64,000 nt of DNA from Capsulimonadaceae bacterium (GTDB lineage: Bacteria > Armatimonadota > Armatimonadia > Armatimonadales > Capsulimonadaceae), in the NCBI GenBank assembly GCA_031292625.1, contig JARLGU010000051.1, positions 62,001-126,000 on the forward strand. Direction: 5' to 3'. The position numbers and the translations under genes are program-made. Position 1 is the stretch's first letter. Each line of letters starts with the position of its first letter. Below, piece after piece: positions 40,397 through 49,294 of this stretch. The notes beneath the pieces were generated by a model. The model was not told the DNA's origin and ran no database searches. It was given only the letters and a program-made list of their open reading frames with translations.

Positions 40397-40715
40397 CGGT
40401 ATCTTCCAGACGTAATGGACGATGGACGGAACCGAAGCGGAAAATTGACTCGCTCCAATCCCCCATTATTATACATTGGAAAGTCATGATCCCGCGAGCG
40501 CCCACGATGACCGGCATGTCTAAATCTGACGGAATTAACCATTAATTGAAACTTATGCCAATATCCCGTTGATTTTTATGGATCTGTCCGGTTGGAGAGC
40601 GTGACCGGGGATCGCGGGATCTGTGCCAGCCGCCGGCGCGGCGCAAGCCGATTCGTGCGCAGAGCTGAAACGCCCTGAACCGAACACATCCCTAAAATTC
40701 CGGGACCGAAATTCC

Positions 40716-40744
40716 TTGACATCTTATGGAACGCGTGCTACAAT
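40716..40744 (+). promoter_or_regulatory. Consensus promoter of the LacI-pilin-GH5 operon
   Basis: TTGACA (40716-40721), 17-nt spacer, TACAAT (40739-40744). The predicted start near 40751 lies inside the operator palindrome, so a bound repressor would block initiation. Confidence 0.8.
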
Positions 40745-40772
40745 TGAACCGGTTTAATTAAACCGGTTCAAT
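40743..40772. promoter_or_regulatory. Double LacI-type operator: 30-bp perfect palindrome
   Basis: The left half ATTGAACCGGTTTAA and right half TTAAACCGGTTCAAT are exact reverse complements. Each half contains AACCGGTT, itself a palindrome with the central CG typical of LacI-family sites, 14 bp apart. It overlaps the -10 and ends 3 bp before the lacI-family start codon. Confidence 0.75.
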
Positions 40773-40775
40773 CCA

Positions 40776-41855
40776 ATGCCTACAATCGACGACGTTGCAA
40801 AAGCCTGCGGGCTGTCGAAAGCGACCGTGTCGCTGGTCATGAATAAGAGCTCACTCAAAGTGAGCGCGGCGACGCGCACCCGGGTCATGCGGGTCGCCAA
40901 GGAGATGAACTACCAGCCGAGCGCTCGCGCTAGGAGCTTGTCGCGGCAACGCGCGGACATGATTGGGGTCGTGACCAGTCGCCGGGCGCACCTGTTGGCC
41001 GATGCCTATTTCGGCGCGCTGATCGACTCGATTGTTGAGTGCGCCGCTGAAATGGACCAGACAGTCGCGGTTTACAATGGACGTATCTGGGTCGACGATG
41101 AAAAGACGCAGACCGTGTTCGGGGACGGGCGTTGCGATGGCCTGCTTCTGCTCGTGGCGGAGGACGAACGGGCGCTGACGGCGGCGCTGTCCAAGAGCCA
41201 GGTCCCGTTCGTTACCGTGAACAGCTCAGGCATGGCCGATGACATCAATTCTATCGATATCGACAACGTGGATGCGGGCTACCGGATGACCCGGTACTTG
41301 CTGGACCACGGCCATCGTCGAATTGCTTGCCTGCGTACGGAGGATCGATTCTCCATTGAGCGTCTCGCCGGCTACAAGAAAGCCATGGCGAAGGCGGGCG
41401 AGGCATTCGACCCACGCCTCGATGTTACCGGCCACTACGCTCCGGAAGTGAGCGGGTATGTCCGCGCCCAACAGATGCTGCGCGAAAATCCACTCGGCAT
41501 CACCGCGATTTTTGCGGCGACGGATGGATTGGCGTGCGATGCCATACATGGCATCAAGGATCTCGGACTGCGGGTTCCGGACGATATCTCGATAGTCGGA
41601 ATTAACGATACGGTGGACGCTGTTCGTTGTAATCCGCCGCTGACGACGCTGCGCCAGTCGGTCGAGTCGATCGGCGTCGAGGCGGTGCGTCTTCTAATGG
41701 ATCTGATCCGAGACCCGAACCAGGAAGCGCGTCACATTATCTGGCCGACCCAACTCGTCGTCCGTGAAACGGTAGCGCCTCCAGCGCCGGCAATGTCGGG
41801 GGGCGAAATCAGGAACTCCCGGAAGACTGGAAACCAAGAGGAGATAAGAATATGA
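40776..41855 (+). CDS. LacI-family transcriptional regulator of the GH5 operon
   Basis: A 359-aa repressor. DNA-binding part [20 protein letters not shown] then [20 protein letters not shown]; sensor domain with [54 protein letters not shown] and [20 protein letters not shown]. No Shine-Dalgarno precedes the ATG. It overlaps the pilin gene by 4 bp and heads the LacI-DUF1559-GH5-GH5 unit. The palindrome over its promoter implies autoregulation, released by a sugar derived from beta-glucan or mannan breakdown (inference). Confidence 0.92.
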   Translation: MPTIDDVAKACGLSKATVSLVMNKSSLKVSAATRTRVMRVAKEMNYQPSARARSLSRQRADMIGVVTSRRAHLLADAYFGALIDSIVECAAEMDQTVAVYNGRIWVDDEKTQTVFGDGRCDGLLLLVAEDERALTAALSKSQVPFVTVNSSGMADDINSIDIDNVDAGYRMTRYLLDHGHRRIACLRTEDRFSIERLAGYKKAMAKAGEAFDPRLDVTGHYAPEVSGYVRAQQMLRENPLGITAIFAATDGLACDAIHGIKDLGLRVPDDISIVGINDTVDAVRCNPPLTTLRQSVESIGVEAVRLLMDLIRDPNQEARHIIWPTQLVVRETVAPPAPAMSGGEIRNSRKTGNQEEIRI

Positions 41856-42559
41856 AGGCAAATAAGGGATTTACTCTAATAGAGCTTCTCGTCGTCATTG
41901 CAATTATTGCGATTTTAGCGGCAATACTATTTCCCGTCTTCGCGACCGCTCGCGAGAAGGCGCGTCAGTCCGCATGTCTCAATAACCAGAAGCAGATTGG
42001 CTTAGCGCTGATCCAGTATGTTCAGGATTACGACGAGTCCTATCCGATGCAGTACTGGAATAGCGGGTGGATTCCTGGGTCGACCAGTTGCTACTATGCA
42101 ACCTATCTTTACCCATACATCAAGAGTACTGCCGTATGGACATGTCCCGATCAGCCGGATCCGTCAAGCTGGGCGTTTACAGGCAACACGTATGCGCTGC
42201 CGGGGTCGGCCACGAGGAGCTATTACGATCAGTATGTGCTGAACCTCTATATCGCGTACCGTCTGGATAAGGCCGTGTTCACCCCGGTGATGCAATCCAG
42301 CCTCGGGACGCCTTCGACAACGTATGTTTTGTGCGACGGCAACGCCACGATGGCATCAAACGGTTCGATGACGATTATTCCAACAACAACCGGGCAATGG
42401 AGCGCCGCGGGCACTCCGCACGAAGGAACTTTGCACTCCAATGGGATGAACATCATCTTCGCGGATGGGCACACAAAGTGGGTTTCCTCAAGCTTCTACA
42501 TGAACCCTTCTGCATCAGGCGGCGCTTACTATAACTGGGATCCAGGTTACGTCAATTAG
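41852..42559 (+). CDS. Type II/IV pseudopilin-like DUF1559 protein
   Basis: A 235-aa protein with a class III (prepilin) leader: [18 protein letters not shown], cleaved after the Gly before FTLIE, then a long hydrophobic helix. The globular part has [20 protein letters not shown] and the H-x9-DG C-terminal hallmark near [11 protein letters not shown]1559 proteins are expanded in Planctomycetota and Armatimonadota and resemble secretion pseudopilins. Its placement between a sugar regulator and two secreted cellulases suggests a role in surface display or secretion of those enzymes. ATG overlaps the regulator's stop codon. Confidence 0.9.
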   Translation: MKANKGFTLIELLVVIAIIAILAAILFPVFATAREKARQSACLNNQKQIGLALIQYVQDYDESYPMQYWNSGWIPGSTSCYYATYLYPYIKSTAVWTCPDQPDPSSWAFTGNTYALPGSATRSYYDQYVLNLYIAYRLDKAVFTPVMQSSLGTPSTTYVLCDGNATMASNGSMTIIPTTTGQWSAAGTPHEGTLHSNGMNIIFADGHTKWVSSSFYMNPSASGGAYYNWDPGYVN

Positions 42560-42600
42560 CCTGGGAGATTAAGCGATTGGCGTCAGGGCGAGGAAAAGCT

Positions 42601-44088
42601 ATGAACATATACCGGCTATTTGCGGCATTACTTGCGATTGTGGGGGCGGCGATCCCTTCGACGGCGGCCGATCTCGCGCCTCTGCGCGTCGACGGTCCCA
42701 ACATTGTCGCAAACGGCCGTCCGATTTGCCTGCGCGGCCTTAACTGGGGCTGGTGGCATTTATCCGGCACGCGCTACACGGAAGACGATATGAAGCGTCA
42801 GGCCCAGTGGGGCGCGAACGTCGCCCGCCTCGCGTTTTCGTATCGCGACGTGGAAGCTGCGGGGCAGCCGGGCGTGTGGAACGAAGCTGGATTTGCGAAG
42901 ATCGATCAGGTGGTTCAGTGGGGCGCGCGGTACGGGGTTTACGTGATCCTTGACATGCACGAGACGCCGGGAGGGCAGAACGGCGCCTTGTACGATGACG
43001 GCGGCGGCAACCGTCTCTGGTCAGACGCGGCCTGCCAGAAACGGTTCATTGCGCTCTGGCAAGAGATTGCGCGGCGATACCGCAATCATCCAGAGGTTGC
43101 GGCGTACGAACTGCTCAACGAACCGGACACGATCGAGCCGACCGCGGCTCGCCTGACGGAGCTAAGCAGCCGAACGATCGACGCAATCCGTCTCGTCGAT
43201 CCCAACAAGATCGTCGTCGTATGCGGGGACAAGAAGTCCGGTCCGTTAATGCTGAACGACGCCATGTATATCTCCAAGCCGAACTTGCTCTACACGATGC
43301 ACTTCTATGACGGCGGCGGCGACCGCTGGTTGCACAACCTAACGAACGGGCCGGGGATCTCGGGAACCCAGAACTGGACGCTGCTCACGCATACGTTTAC
43401 CGCGCCGCACGACGCGACCGGACTGCACATTATGTTTCGTTCAGCTGATAATAAGGGCGTCGCGTGGTTTGACGATGTGCGTCTGACGGACGCGTCCGGG
43501 CATATATTGGCGGCGGACGGTTTCGATACTGGCTCCGGTTCGTTCCAGGCCGAGCACGGACCGAGAAGCCCAATGACTTACGATCGAACGGTCGGTCACG
43601 ACCGGCCGGGAAGCCTGCGTGTAAGCGGGACGACATCGTATAACGGCTGGGCGGGTCCCAAGATCACGATTCAGCCCGGCGCGTCTTACACGCTTTCGGT
43701 TTGGGTTAAGCTGGAAGGAGCCACGGGAGATACTTATTTGACGGCCGCGTTTATTGGCGACTACGTCGTGCCTAAGGAGCAGTTGCGACCTCTTTTGCAG
43801 CCGTCGATCGACTTTTCGCGCAAACATAATGTTCCCGTGTGGGTCGGCGAGTTCGGTTGCGAAGCTTGTACGCTGGACAACGGTCAAGTGAATTGGGTCT
43901 CCGATTGTATCGCGCTTTTCGACGAAGCGAAGCTGAACTGGACTTATTGGAATTACCGGGAAACGACGAACCCAAACAGCATGGCGCTGCAAGCCGAGCA
44001 CAAGGACGGCAGCGACTTTCCGCTTAACGAGCCTTTGCTCGCCGTGTTGCGGAATGGCTGGGCGTTGAACGCAGCGAAGCCTCGTTAG
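42601..44088 (+). CDS. Secreted GH5 glycosidase with an internal CBM-like module, copy 1
   Basis: A 495-aa cellulase-family enzyme. Signal peptide to about residue 22 (STAA). The barrel begins LRVDGPNIVANGRPICLRGL; acid/base Glu174 in YELLNEPDT; nucleophile Glu417 in VPVWVGEFGCEA. Between the HFYD strand (234-237) and the nucleophile strand, residues about 250-388 form a beta-sandwich of CBM4_9 type whose halves are in swapped order: first TFTAPHDATGLHIMFRS and WFDDVRLTDASG, then GSLRVSGTTSYNGWAG and SYTLSVWVKLEG. So the module appears circularly permuted. GAGG sits 7 nt before the ATG at 42601. Operon with the pilin gene and a paralogous GH5. Substrate probably a beta-glucan or mannan. Confidence 0.88.
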   Translation: MNIYRLFAALLAIVGAAIPSTAADLAPLRVDGPNIVANGRPICLRGLNWGWWHLSGTRYTEDDMKRQAQWGANVARLAFSYRDVEAAGQPGVWNEAGFAKIDQVVQWGARYGVYVILDMHETPGGQNGALYDDGGGNRLWSDAACQKRFIALWQEIARRYRNHPEVAAYELLNEPDTIEPTAARLTELSSRTIDAIRLVDPNKIVVVCGDKKSGPLMLNDAMYISKPNLLYTMHFYDGGGDRWLHNLTNGPGISGTQNWTLLTHTFTAPHDATGLHIMFRSADNKGVAWFDDVRLTDASGHILAADGFDTGSGSFQAEHGPRSPMTYDRTVGHDRPGSLRVSGTTSYNGWAGPKITIQPGASYTLSVWVKLEGATGDTYLTAAFIGDYVVPKEQLRPLLQPSIDFSRKHNVPVWVGEFGCEACTLDNGQVNWVSDCIALFDEAKLNWTYWNYRETTNPNSMALQAEHKDGSDFPLNEPLLAVLRNGWALNAAKPR

Positions 44089-44185
44089 TAAGTTGCCAGT
44101 GAAATTCCCTGCAAGCAGTACAGGTCTTGGTCCAGGCTTAGCCTGGTTAGAAGTACGGCGCTTTGCGTCATTTTAAGGAACAGTC

Positions 44186-45688
44186 ATGACACACTTCAGG
44201 CTTATGCCTCTTCTCGTTGCTCTCATTGCGCTTGCGATTCCGGCAACGGCGGCCGATCTCGCGCCGTTGCGCGTCGACGGACCCAACATTGTTGCAAACG
44301 GCCATCCGATCCGCTTGCGCGGCCTCGACTGGGGCTGGTGGCATCTTGCCGGCACCCAGTACACCGAAGCGGATATGAAGAGTCAAGCGCAGTGGGGCAC
44401 GAACGTCGCTCGTTTGGCGTTCACGTACTCGGACCTTGAAGACGCGGCCCATCCGGGGACGTGGCGCGAGGATGGCTTCCGGCAGTTTGACGACGTAATT
44501 CGGTGGGCGAAGAAATACGGCATCTACGTGATTCTCGACATGCATGTGGCGCAAGGCGGTCAGGATCCATCGCTCTACGAGGACGGCGGCGGAAACAAGA
44601 TCTGGCGCGACTCGTCCGACCAGGAGCGATTCATCGCGCTCTGGCGCGAGATCGCGCGACGGTATCGCGACCGGCCGGAGGTCGCGGCATACGAGCTTAT
44701 GAACGAGCCCGATACGAGGCAATTCAATCCCTCCGTGCTGACGGCTCTTTACGAGCGGGCAATCGCTGCGATCCGAAAGGTCGATCCCGATAAGATCGTC
44801 GTCATGACCGGCGACCATTACTCGGGTGCGAAGAGCCTGAACGATGCCGTCAAGCTACCCGAGAGCAACATCTTGTACACGTTTCACTTCTACGACGGGA
44901 TGCCGGTCGGGGCGTGGCTTGGCAATGCGGCCGAAGGGCCGGGGATCGCGGGCACCCAGGACTGGAAGCGAATTGAGGTCGATCTGAAAGCTCCTGCCGG
45001 TGCATCGGCGATGAGCATCATGCTCCGCTCAACAAAGAACGCCGGCACTGCCTGGTTCGACGATGTCCGTCTCGAGGATGCGTCCGGCAACGTCGTGCGC
45101 TCAAACTCCTTCGATCTTGGCGCGGATCCCTATAGCCCCGAACGGCTTACAGCGGGAACCGTTTCATATGATCCCGTAGTCGGGCACGACAAGCCGGGCA
45201 GCCTGAGAGTCAGCGGGACGGACGCTTACAACGGCTGGACGTCCAATCCAATCAAGACGTCGCCTGGAAGAAAATACAAGCTCTCCGCGTGGGTTAAGCT
45301 TGACAACGCGACAGGAGAGACCTATCTGAGCGCGGCGTTCATGGGGACCCGTGGCGATGCGAAGGTCGATCCTGCCTCCTTGCGCCCTCTCATGCAGGGC
45401 GCGATCGATTTCAAACGCAAGTACAACGTCCCAGTCTGGGTCGGCGAGTTTGGTTGCGAGGCCGGCTCAAGCCAATCAGACTTACAAAAACGCTGGGTGA
45501 GTTCGTGCATCGACTTGTTCGAGGAAGCCGGCTTCGAGTGGACCTATTGGAACTACCGGGAGACGACCGGTCCCGACACGATGGCGGTTCATGCGGAGAA
45601 GAAGGACGGCAGCGACTACCCTGTTAACGAGGCGCTGGTTGCGACGCTGAGCAAGGGTTGGGCATTAAATGCGAGGAATACGAAGTAG
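44186..45688 (+). CDS. Secreted GH5 glycosidase with an internal CBM-like module, copy 2
   Basis: A 500-aa paralogue of the preceding gene with the same layout: signal peptide (LVALIALAIPATA), LRVDGPNIVANGHPIRLRGL, acid/base Glu174 in YELMNEPDT, nucleophile Glu421 in VPVWVGEFGCEA, and the same swapped-half CBM-like insert at about 250-390 (WFDDVRLEDASG before GSLRVSGTDAYNGW and YKLSAWVKLDN). The two genes clearly arose by tandem duplication and have since diverged, mostly in the insert. AAGGA lies 7 nt before the ATG. The 97-bp gap holds a small stem CCAGGC-TTA-GCCTGG (44132-44146). Last gene of the operon. Confidence 0.88.
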   Translation: MTHFRLMPLLVALIALAIPATAADLAPLRVDGPNIVANGHPIRLRGLDWGWWHLAGTQYTEADMKSQAQWGTNVARLAFTYSDLEDAAHPGTWREDGFRQFDDVIRWAKKYGIYVILDMHVAQGGQDPSLYEDGGGNKIWRDSSDQERFIALWREIARRYRDRPEVAAYELMNEPDTRQFNPSVLTALYERAIAAIRKVDPDKIVVMTGDHYSGAKSLNDAVKLPESNILYTFHFYDGMPVGAWLGNAAEGPGIAGTQDWKRIEVDLKAPAGASAMSIMLRSTKNAGTAWFDDVRLEDASGNVVRSNSFDLGADPYSPERLTAGTVSYDPVVGHDKPGSLRVSGTDAYNGWTSNPIKTSPGRKYKLSAWVKLDNATGETYLSAAFMGTRGDAKVDPASLRPLMQGAIDFKRKYNVPVWVGEFGCEAGSSQSDLQKRWVSSCIDLFEEAGFEWTYWNYRETTGPDTMAVHAEKKDGSDYPVNEALVATLSKGWALNARNTK

Positions 45689-45699
45689 GAATCTGACCT

Positions 45700-45721
45700 G
45701 GGCCGTCCGGCTGGCCCTTTT
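45700..45721 (+). terminator. Probable terminator of the GH5 operon
   Basis: GGGCC (45700-45704) pairs with GGCCC (45713-45717), followed by TTTT. Short but GC-rich stem 11 nt after the stop codon. Confidence 0.55.
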
Positions 45722-45754
45722 GTGGCTCGTCGCTGATTAGTATTTGCCGCGACG

Positions 45755-45920
45755 GAAGAATCAAGAGCGCTCGGGCCGCTGGGCCTTTACTCTCGCTTCG
45801 CTCCCGCTGTGGCAAAGCCATGGTTTTGGCTACCATCTTTGCAATAATGGCAATTGCTCGTGAGATAATCCCGCGAAGCGAAAGAAAAAGTGCCAAGCGG
45901 CCCAGAGCGTTCCTAAATCC
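45755..45920 (-). repeat. Foldback element, divergent copy C
   Basis: On the reverse strand GGATTTAGGAACGCTC is identical to copy A, followed by GGCCGCTTGGCACTTTTTC. The other arm, AAGAGCGCTCGGGCCGCTGG then GCCTTTACTCTCGCTTCGCTCCC, is its imperfect complement, with about 75 bp between arms. The rest of 45921-46128 holds no gene; it carries the lysA promoter area and a CGCGCGA/TCGCGCG stem (46096-46115). Confidence 0.55.
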
Positions 45921-46128
45921 CTCTCACTCAGTGCCGCCTCGGCGTGTTCGCTGTACGAGTTCGACCTGCGGGTTACCCAGAACTCTTAGCCAAGCGAACT
46001 TGTAAGCACGTCGGTACTCTTCCCAGTGCTGCAGAACAGCCCCAGCGAGTTTGACTTCGCGCCTGGAATTATGCTAGACTTAAACCCAAACTTCGCGCGC
46101 GAATCTGCTCGCGCGGATTGGGAGAATT

Positions 46129-47457
46129 GTGCTCTTAGGAACTCAGCGCGTCAACTCGCGCGGTCATCTGGAAGTTGGCGGATGCGACACCGTGGATCTG
46201 GCGCGCCGGTTTGGAACGCCCCTTTACGTAATCGATGAAGCGACGGTTCGTGCGAACTGCCGCAGCTATCGAGCGGCTTTCGAGTCGCGCTATCCTCGGA
46301 CGGACGTTTCGTTCGCGGGGAAGGCCTTCCTTACCACGGCGATGGCGCGCCTGGTTGCGCAAGAGGGACTCGGGCTGGATGTCGCCAGCGCGGGAGAACT
46401 CTACACCGCGATCAAGGCGGACTTTCCCGCTGAAAAGCTTCTTTTCCACGGGAACAACAAATCCGCCGCCGAGCTGGAACTCGCTTTCCAGTACAACGTC
46501 GGCCGGATTGTCGTGGACAACTTCCACGAACTTGCGATGCTTGCCGCCATGGCGCGCGATAAGAAATCGTCGCGAAAAATCTTGCTGCGAGTGGCGCCCG
46601 GCGTCGATCCGCATACGCATCGCTTGATCCGCACTGGGCAGGAAGACACTAAGTTCGGTTTCAATATCAAGAATGGCGACGCGCTTTCCGCCGTGCGACA
46701 GGCCCTTGAGGCCGCTCCGCACATCCAACTGGCTGGAATCCACTGCCACATCGGCTCGCAACTCCTGGATGCGTCGACGCATGTCGAAGCAATCGACGTG
46801 ATGGTCGGCTTTATTCGCAGTCTGAAGGATGCAACGGGCTGGAGTGCGCAGGAGTTGGACATCGGCGGCGGACTAGGCATCCGCTATCTGGCAGAACAAC
46901 TGCCGCCGACTCTGGACGATTTCGCAACAACGGTGATTGCGTCATTGAAAGATGCGTTCGCCCGCTACGACGTCGACGAGCCCGCTCTTTTGCTGGAGCC
47001 GGGACGCTCAATCGTGGGAGAAGCGGGGTTGACGCTCTACACGATCGGCGCGATCAAGACCGTGCCGATTCCCGAAGATCCCGGTCAGCGAATCTACGTC
47101 GCAATCGACGGCGGCATGTCCGACAACCCTCGTCCTCAGCTGTACGAGTCGGTCTACAGCGCGCTCGTCGCCAGCAAGGCGACGCTGCCGGCGGATACGG
47201 TTGCGACCATCGCGGGCAAGCACTGCGAGACGGACATCCTGATCTGGAACACGCCGATCGCCGAGCCCAAGCCGGGAGACGTTCTGGCGGTGCAGTCCAC
47301 TGGCGCATACAATTACGCCATGGCGTCCAATTACAATCGCTTCACGAAGCCGGCGTGCGTATTCGTTCTAGACGGGCAGGCGGATCTGGTCTCCGAGCGC
47401 GAGACGCTCGACGATGTGGTGCGGCTGGATCGAGTCCCGGAGCGGCTATGGACCTAG
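46129..47457 (+). CDS. lysA: Diaminopimelate decarboxylase
   Basis: A 442-aa PLP enzyme making L-lysine from meso-diaminopimelate. Signatures: DVSFAGKAF with Schiff-base Lys65, ELELAFQYNVGRIVVDNFHE, IHCHIGSQLLD, ELDIGGGLGIRY (phosphate loop), LLEPGRSIVGEAG and the partner-subunit catalytic Cys in KHCETDIL, all in LysA order. Starts at GTG with GGGAG just upstream. The 3' end overlaps the M50 protease gene by 10 bp; trpS follows 3 nt after that, so the three form a transcript. Confidence 0.94.
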   Translation: MLLGTQRVNSRGHLEVGGCDTVDLARRFGTPLYVIDEATVRANCRSYRAAFESRYPRTDVSFAGKAFLTTAMARLVAQEGLGLDVASAGELYTAIKADFPAEKLLFHGNNKSAAELELAFQYNVGRIVVDNFHELAMLAAMARDKKSSRKILLRVAPGVDPHTHRLIRTGQEDTKFGFNIKNGDALSAVRQALEAAPHIQLAGIHCHIGSQLLDASTHVEAIDVMVGFIRSLKDATGWSAQELDIGGGLGIRYLAEQLPPTLDDFATTVIASLKDAFARYDVDEPALLLEPGRSIVGEAGLTLYTIGAIKTVPIPEDPGQRIYVAIDGGMSDNPRPQLYESVYSALVASKATLPADTVATIAGKHCETDILIWNTPIAEPKPGDVLAVQSTGAYNYAMASNYNRFTKPACVFVLDGQADLVSERETLDDVVRLDRVPERLWT

Positions 47458-48062
47458 ACGTTCGCCACCTCGTGATGGTGTTGTTTTCGTTCGCAATCGC
47501 CAACACGCTGCATGAGTTTGGGCACGCGTTAGCTGCGACTGCGTTGGGTGACGACACGCCGCGCAGTCAAGGCCGGCTGACGCTCAACCCGATCGACCAC
47601 CTTGACCCAATGGGAACGGTCTTTCTGGTCATCAATGCTCTGATGGGCGGTTTGTTCGGCTGGGGCAAGCCGGTCGCGATCAACCCCGCCAAGTTCAAGG
47701 ATCCGCGTGCCGGCGACACGCTCGTGACGTTCGCGGGACCGTTCATGAACCTGGTTCTCGCATGCGCTTGTGCATTTGCACTGCGAGCGAACGTCTTCCA
47801 CCTCGCGCAGGATTCGCCGTTCGTCAACTTGCTTTCCATTGGGCTAGAACTGAACCTGGTGCTGTTCCTGTTCAACCTCATTCCGGTGCCTCCGCTGGAT
47901 GGCGCGCATATTCTTGCGAACCTCCTTCCCGAGAAGGCATCGCGGTCGTATGTCGATTTTATGAATCAATTCGGGATGCTCGCGCTCCTGGTCGTGATGT
48001 TCGGCGGCGGATATCTCATCTCCGGACCGCTGGGAATGCTAAGCAACCTCTTACTTGGGTGA
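47448..48062 (+). CDS. Site-2-protease-type zinc metallopeptidase (M50 family)
   Basis: A 204-aa polytopic intramembrane metalloprotease of the compact M50B type. Zinc motif HEFGH in ANTLHEFGHALAA, second-ligand motif NLIPVPPLDGAH, and the FAGPFMNLVLA segment typical of the family. No PDZ or CBS domain, as in YdcA-like proteins. Start at 47448 overlaps the lysA stop. Likely cleaves membrane-bound regulators; the target is unknown. Confidence 0.9.
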   Translation: MDLDVRHLVMVLFSFAIANTLHEFGHALAATALGDDTPRSQGRLTLNPIDHLDPMGTVFLVINALMGGLFGWGKPVAINPAKFKDPRAGDTLVTFAGPFMNLVLACACAFALRANVFHLAQDSPFVNLLSIGLELNLVLFLFNLIPVPPLDGAHILANLLPEKASRSYVDFMNQFGMLALLVVMFGGGYLISGPLGMLSNLLLG

Positions 48063-48064
48063 TT

Positions 48065-49069
48065 ATGGCGCAACGTAAAAGAATGTTATCGGGGATGCAG
48101 CCGACAAAGGGCGGGCATCTGCATATCGGAAACCTGGAGGGCGCACTGCGAGAGTGGGTGCGTCTGCAGGATGCGGGCGAGTTCGAGCAGTACTGCTTTG
48201 TCGCGGACTGGCACTCGCTGACGACGGTCAGCCGCGATCTGATGGACATCAAGGAGGCGTCGATCAACACGACGATCGACTTCCTTGCCGCGGGCATTGA
48301 TCCGGCCAAAACGGCCGTGTTTCGCCAGTCGGATGTCAAGCAGCACGCGGAACTGCATTTGTTGCTTTCGATGGTCACGCCGGTCGGCTGGGTTGAGCGC
48401 GTGCCGACTTACAAGGAGAAGCGCGAGCTCGTCTCCGAGAACAACGAGCAGGTCTCCTATGGCCTCCTCGGCTACCCGGTCCTGATGACCGCGGATATCC
48501 TGCTTTACCGCGCGCAGGCCGTGCCCGTCGGCCGCGATCAGGCGGCGCACCTTGAGATTTCCCGGGAGATCGCGCGCCGGTTCAACCGGCTGACGCATGT
48601 CGACGTCTTTCCGGAACCCGACGCGCATATTAGCGAACTGACCGGCGAGCTTCCGGGTCTTGACGGCCGCAAGATGAGCAAGTCCTATGGCAACGTCATC
48701 TATTTGAGCATGACGGAGAAGGAGACGGCGAAAGCGATCAACGGAGCATTCACGACGCCGTCGAAGATCCACGTCACCGATCCCGGCGTTCCGGAAGGCT
48801 GCGTCGTTTGCAAGCTGCGTCGCGTCTACGATCCCGAGCACTACAATACGCAGTGGGAAGAATGCCGCCATGGTCAGCGCGGCTGCGGGCAGTCCAAGAA
48901 GGAACTAACGGAGATTATCAATGCGTCGCTTGCGCCGATCCGCGCTCGCCGCAACGAATTGCTCGCGGACAAGGGATACGTCGAGAAAGTGCTGGCCGAA
49001 GGCGCGGAACGTGCGCGCGAGACGGCGGAAGAGACGCTGACCCTGGTGCGGAAGGCGCTGAAGCTGTAA
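48065..49069 (+). CDS. trpS: Tryptophanyl-tRNA synthetase
   Basis: A 334-aa class I synthetase. MLSGMQPTKGGHLHIGN holds the HIGH-type motif (HIGN), ADWHSLTT and PVGRDQAAHLEISREIA are TrpRS signatures, and GRKMSKSYGN is the KMSKS loop. Starts at 48065, 3 nt after the M50 gene's stop codon; a longer frame upstream is a shadow. Length is typical. Confidence 0.95.
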   Translation: MAQRKRMLSGMQPTKGGHLHIGNLEGALREWVRLQDAGEFEQYCFVADWHSLTTVSRDLMDIKEASINTTIDFLAAGIDPAKTAVFRQSDVKQHAELHLLLSMVTPVGWVERVPTYKEKRELVSENNEQVSYGLLGYPVLMTADILLYRAQAVPVGRDQAAHLEISREIARRFNRLTHVDVFPEPDAHISELTGELPGLDGRKMSKSYGNVIYLSMTEKETAKAINGAFTTPSKIHVTDPGVPEGCVVCKLRRVYDPEHYNTQWEECRHGQRGCGQSKKELTEIINASLAPIRARRNELLADKGYVEKVLAEGAERARETAEETLTLVRKALKL

Positions 49070-49118
49070 GCTAAGTTATTCTCGATACCTCCTTGCATCC
49101 TTTCTTGGGGTGGGGGCA

Positions 49119-49180
49119 TAGTAGGCAGATGCCCTGCATGGCCGGGCTAGCCGTTTTTCTCGCGCCGCTTCGCGGCGGCT
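49119..49180 (+). repeat. Solo arm of the foldback element (copy D)
   Basis: ATGCCCTGCATGGCCGGGCT then AGCCGTTTTTCTCGCGCCGC closely matches one arm of copies A and B (reverse strand there: ATGCCCTCTATGGCCGGGCT). The partner arm is absent; only a local GCCGCTTCGCGGC stem remains. It fills the 225-bp gap between trpS and the CNNM gene. Confidence 0.5.
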
Positions 49181-49294
49181 GTTGCGATTGGCCTTGTTGC
49201 GCTTCATTGGACGCTGACAGGTGGCGTCGAATTTCGGATTACTGTTGGGAGACAGTACGTTTGCAGTCCTGGGCGTTGCGCCTGGGAACCCCTT

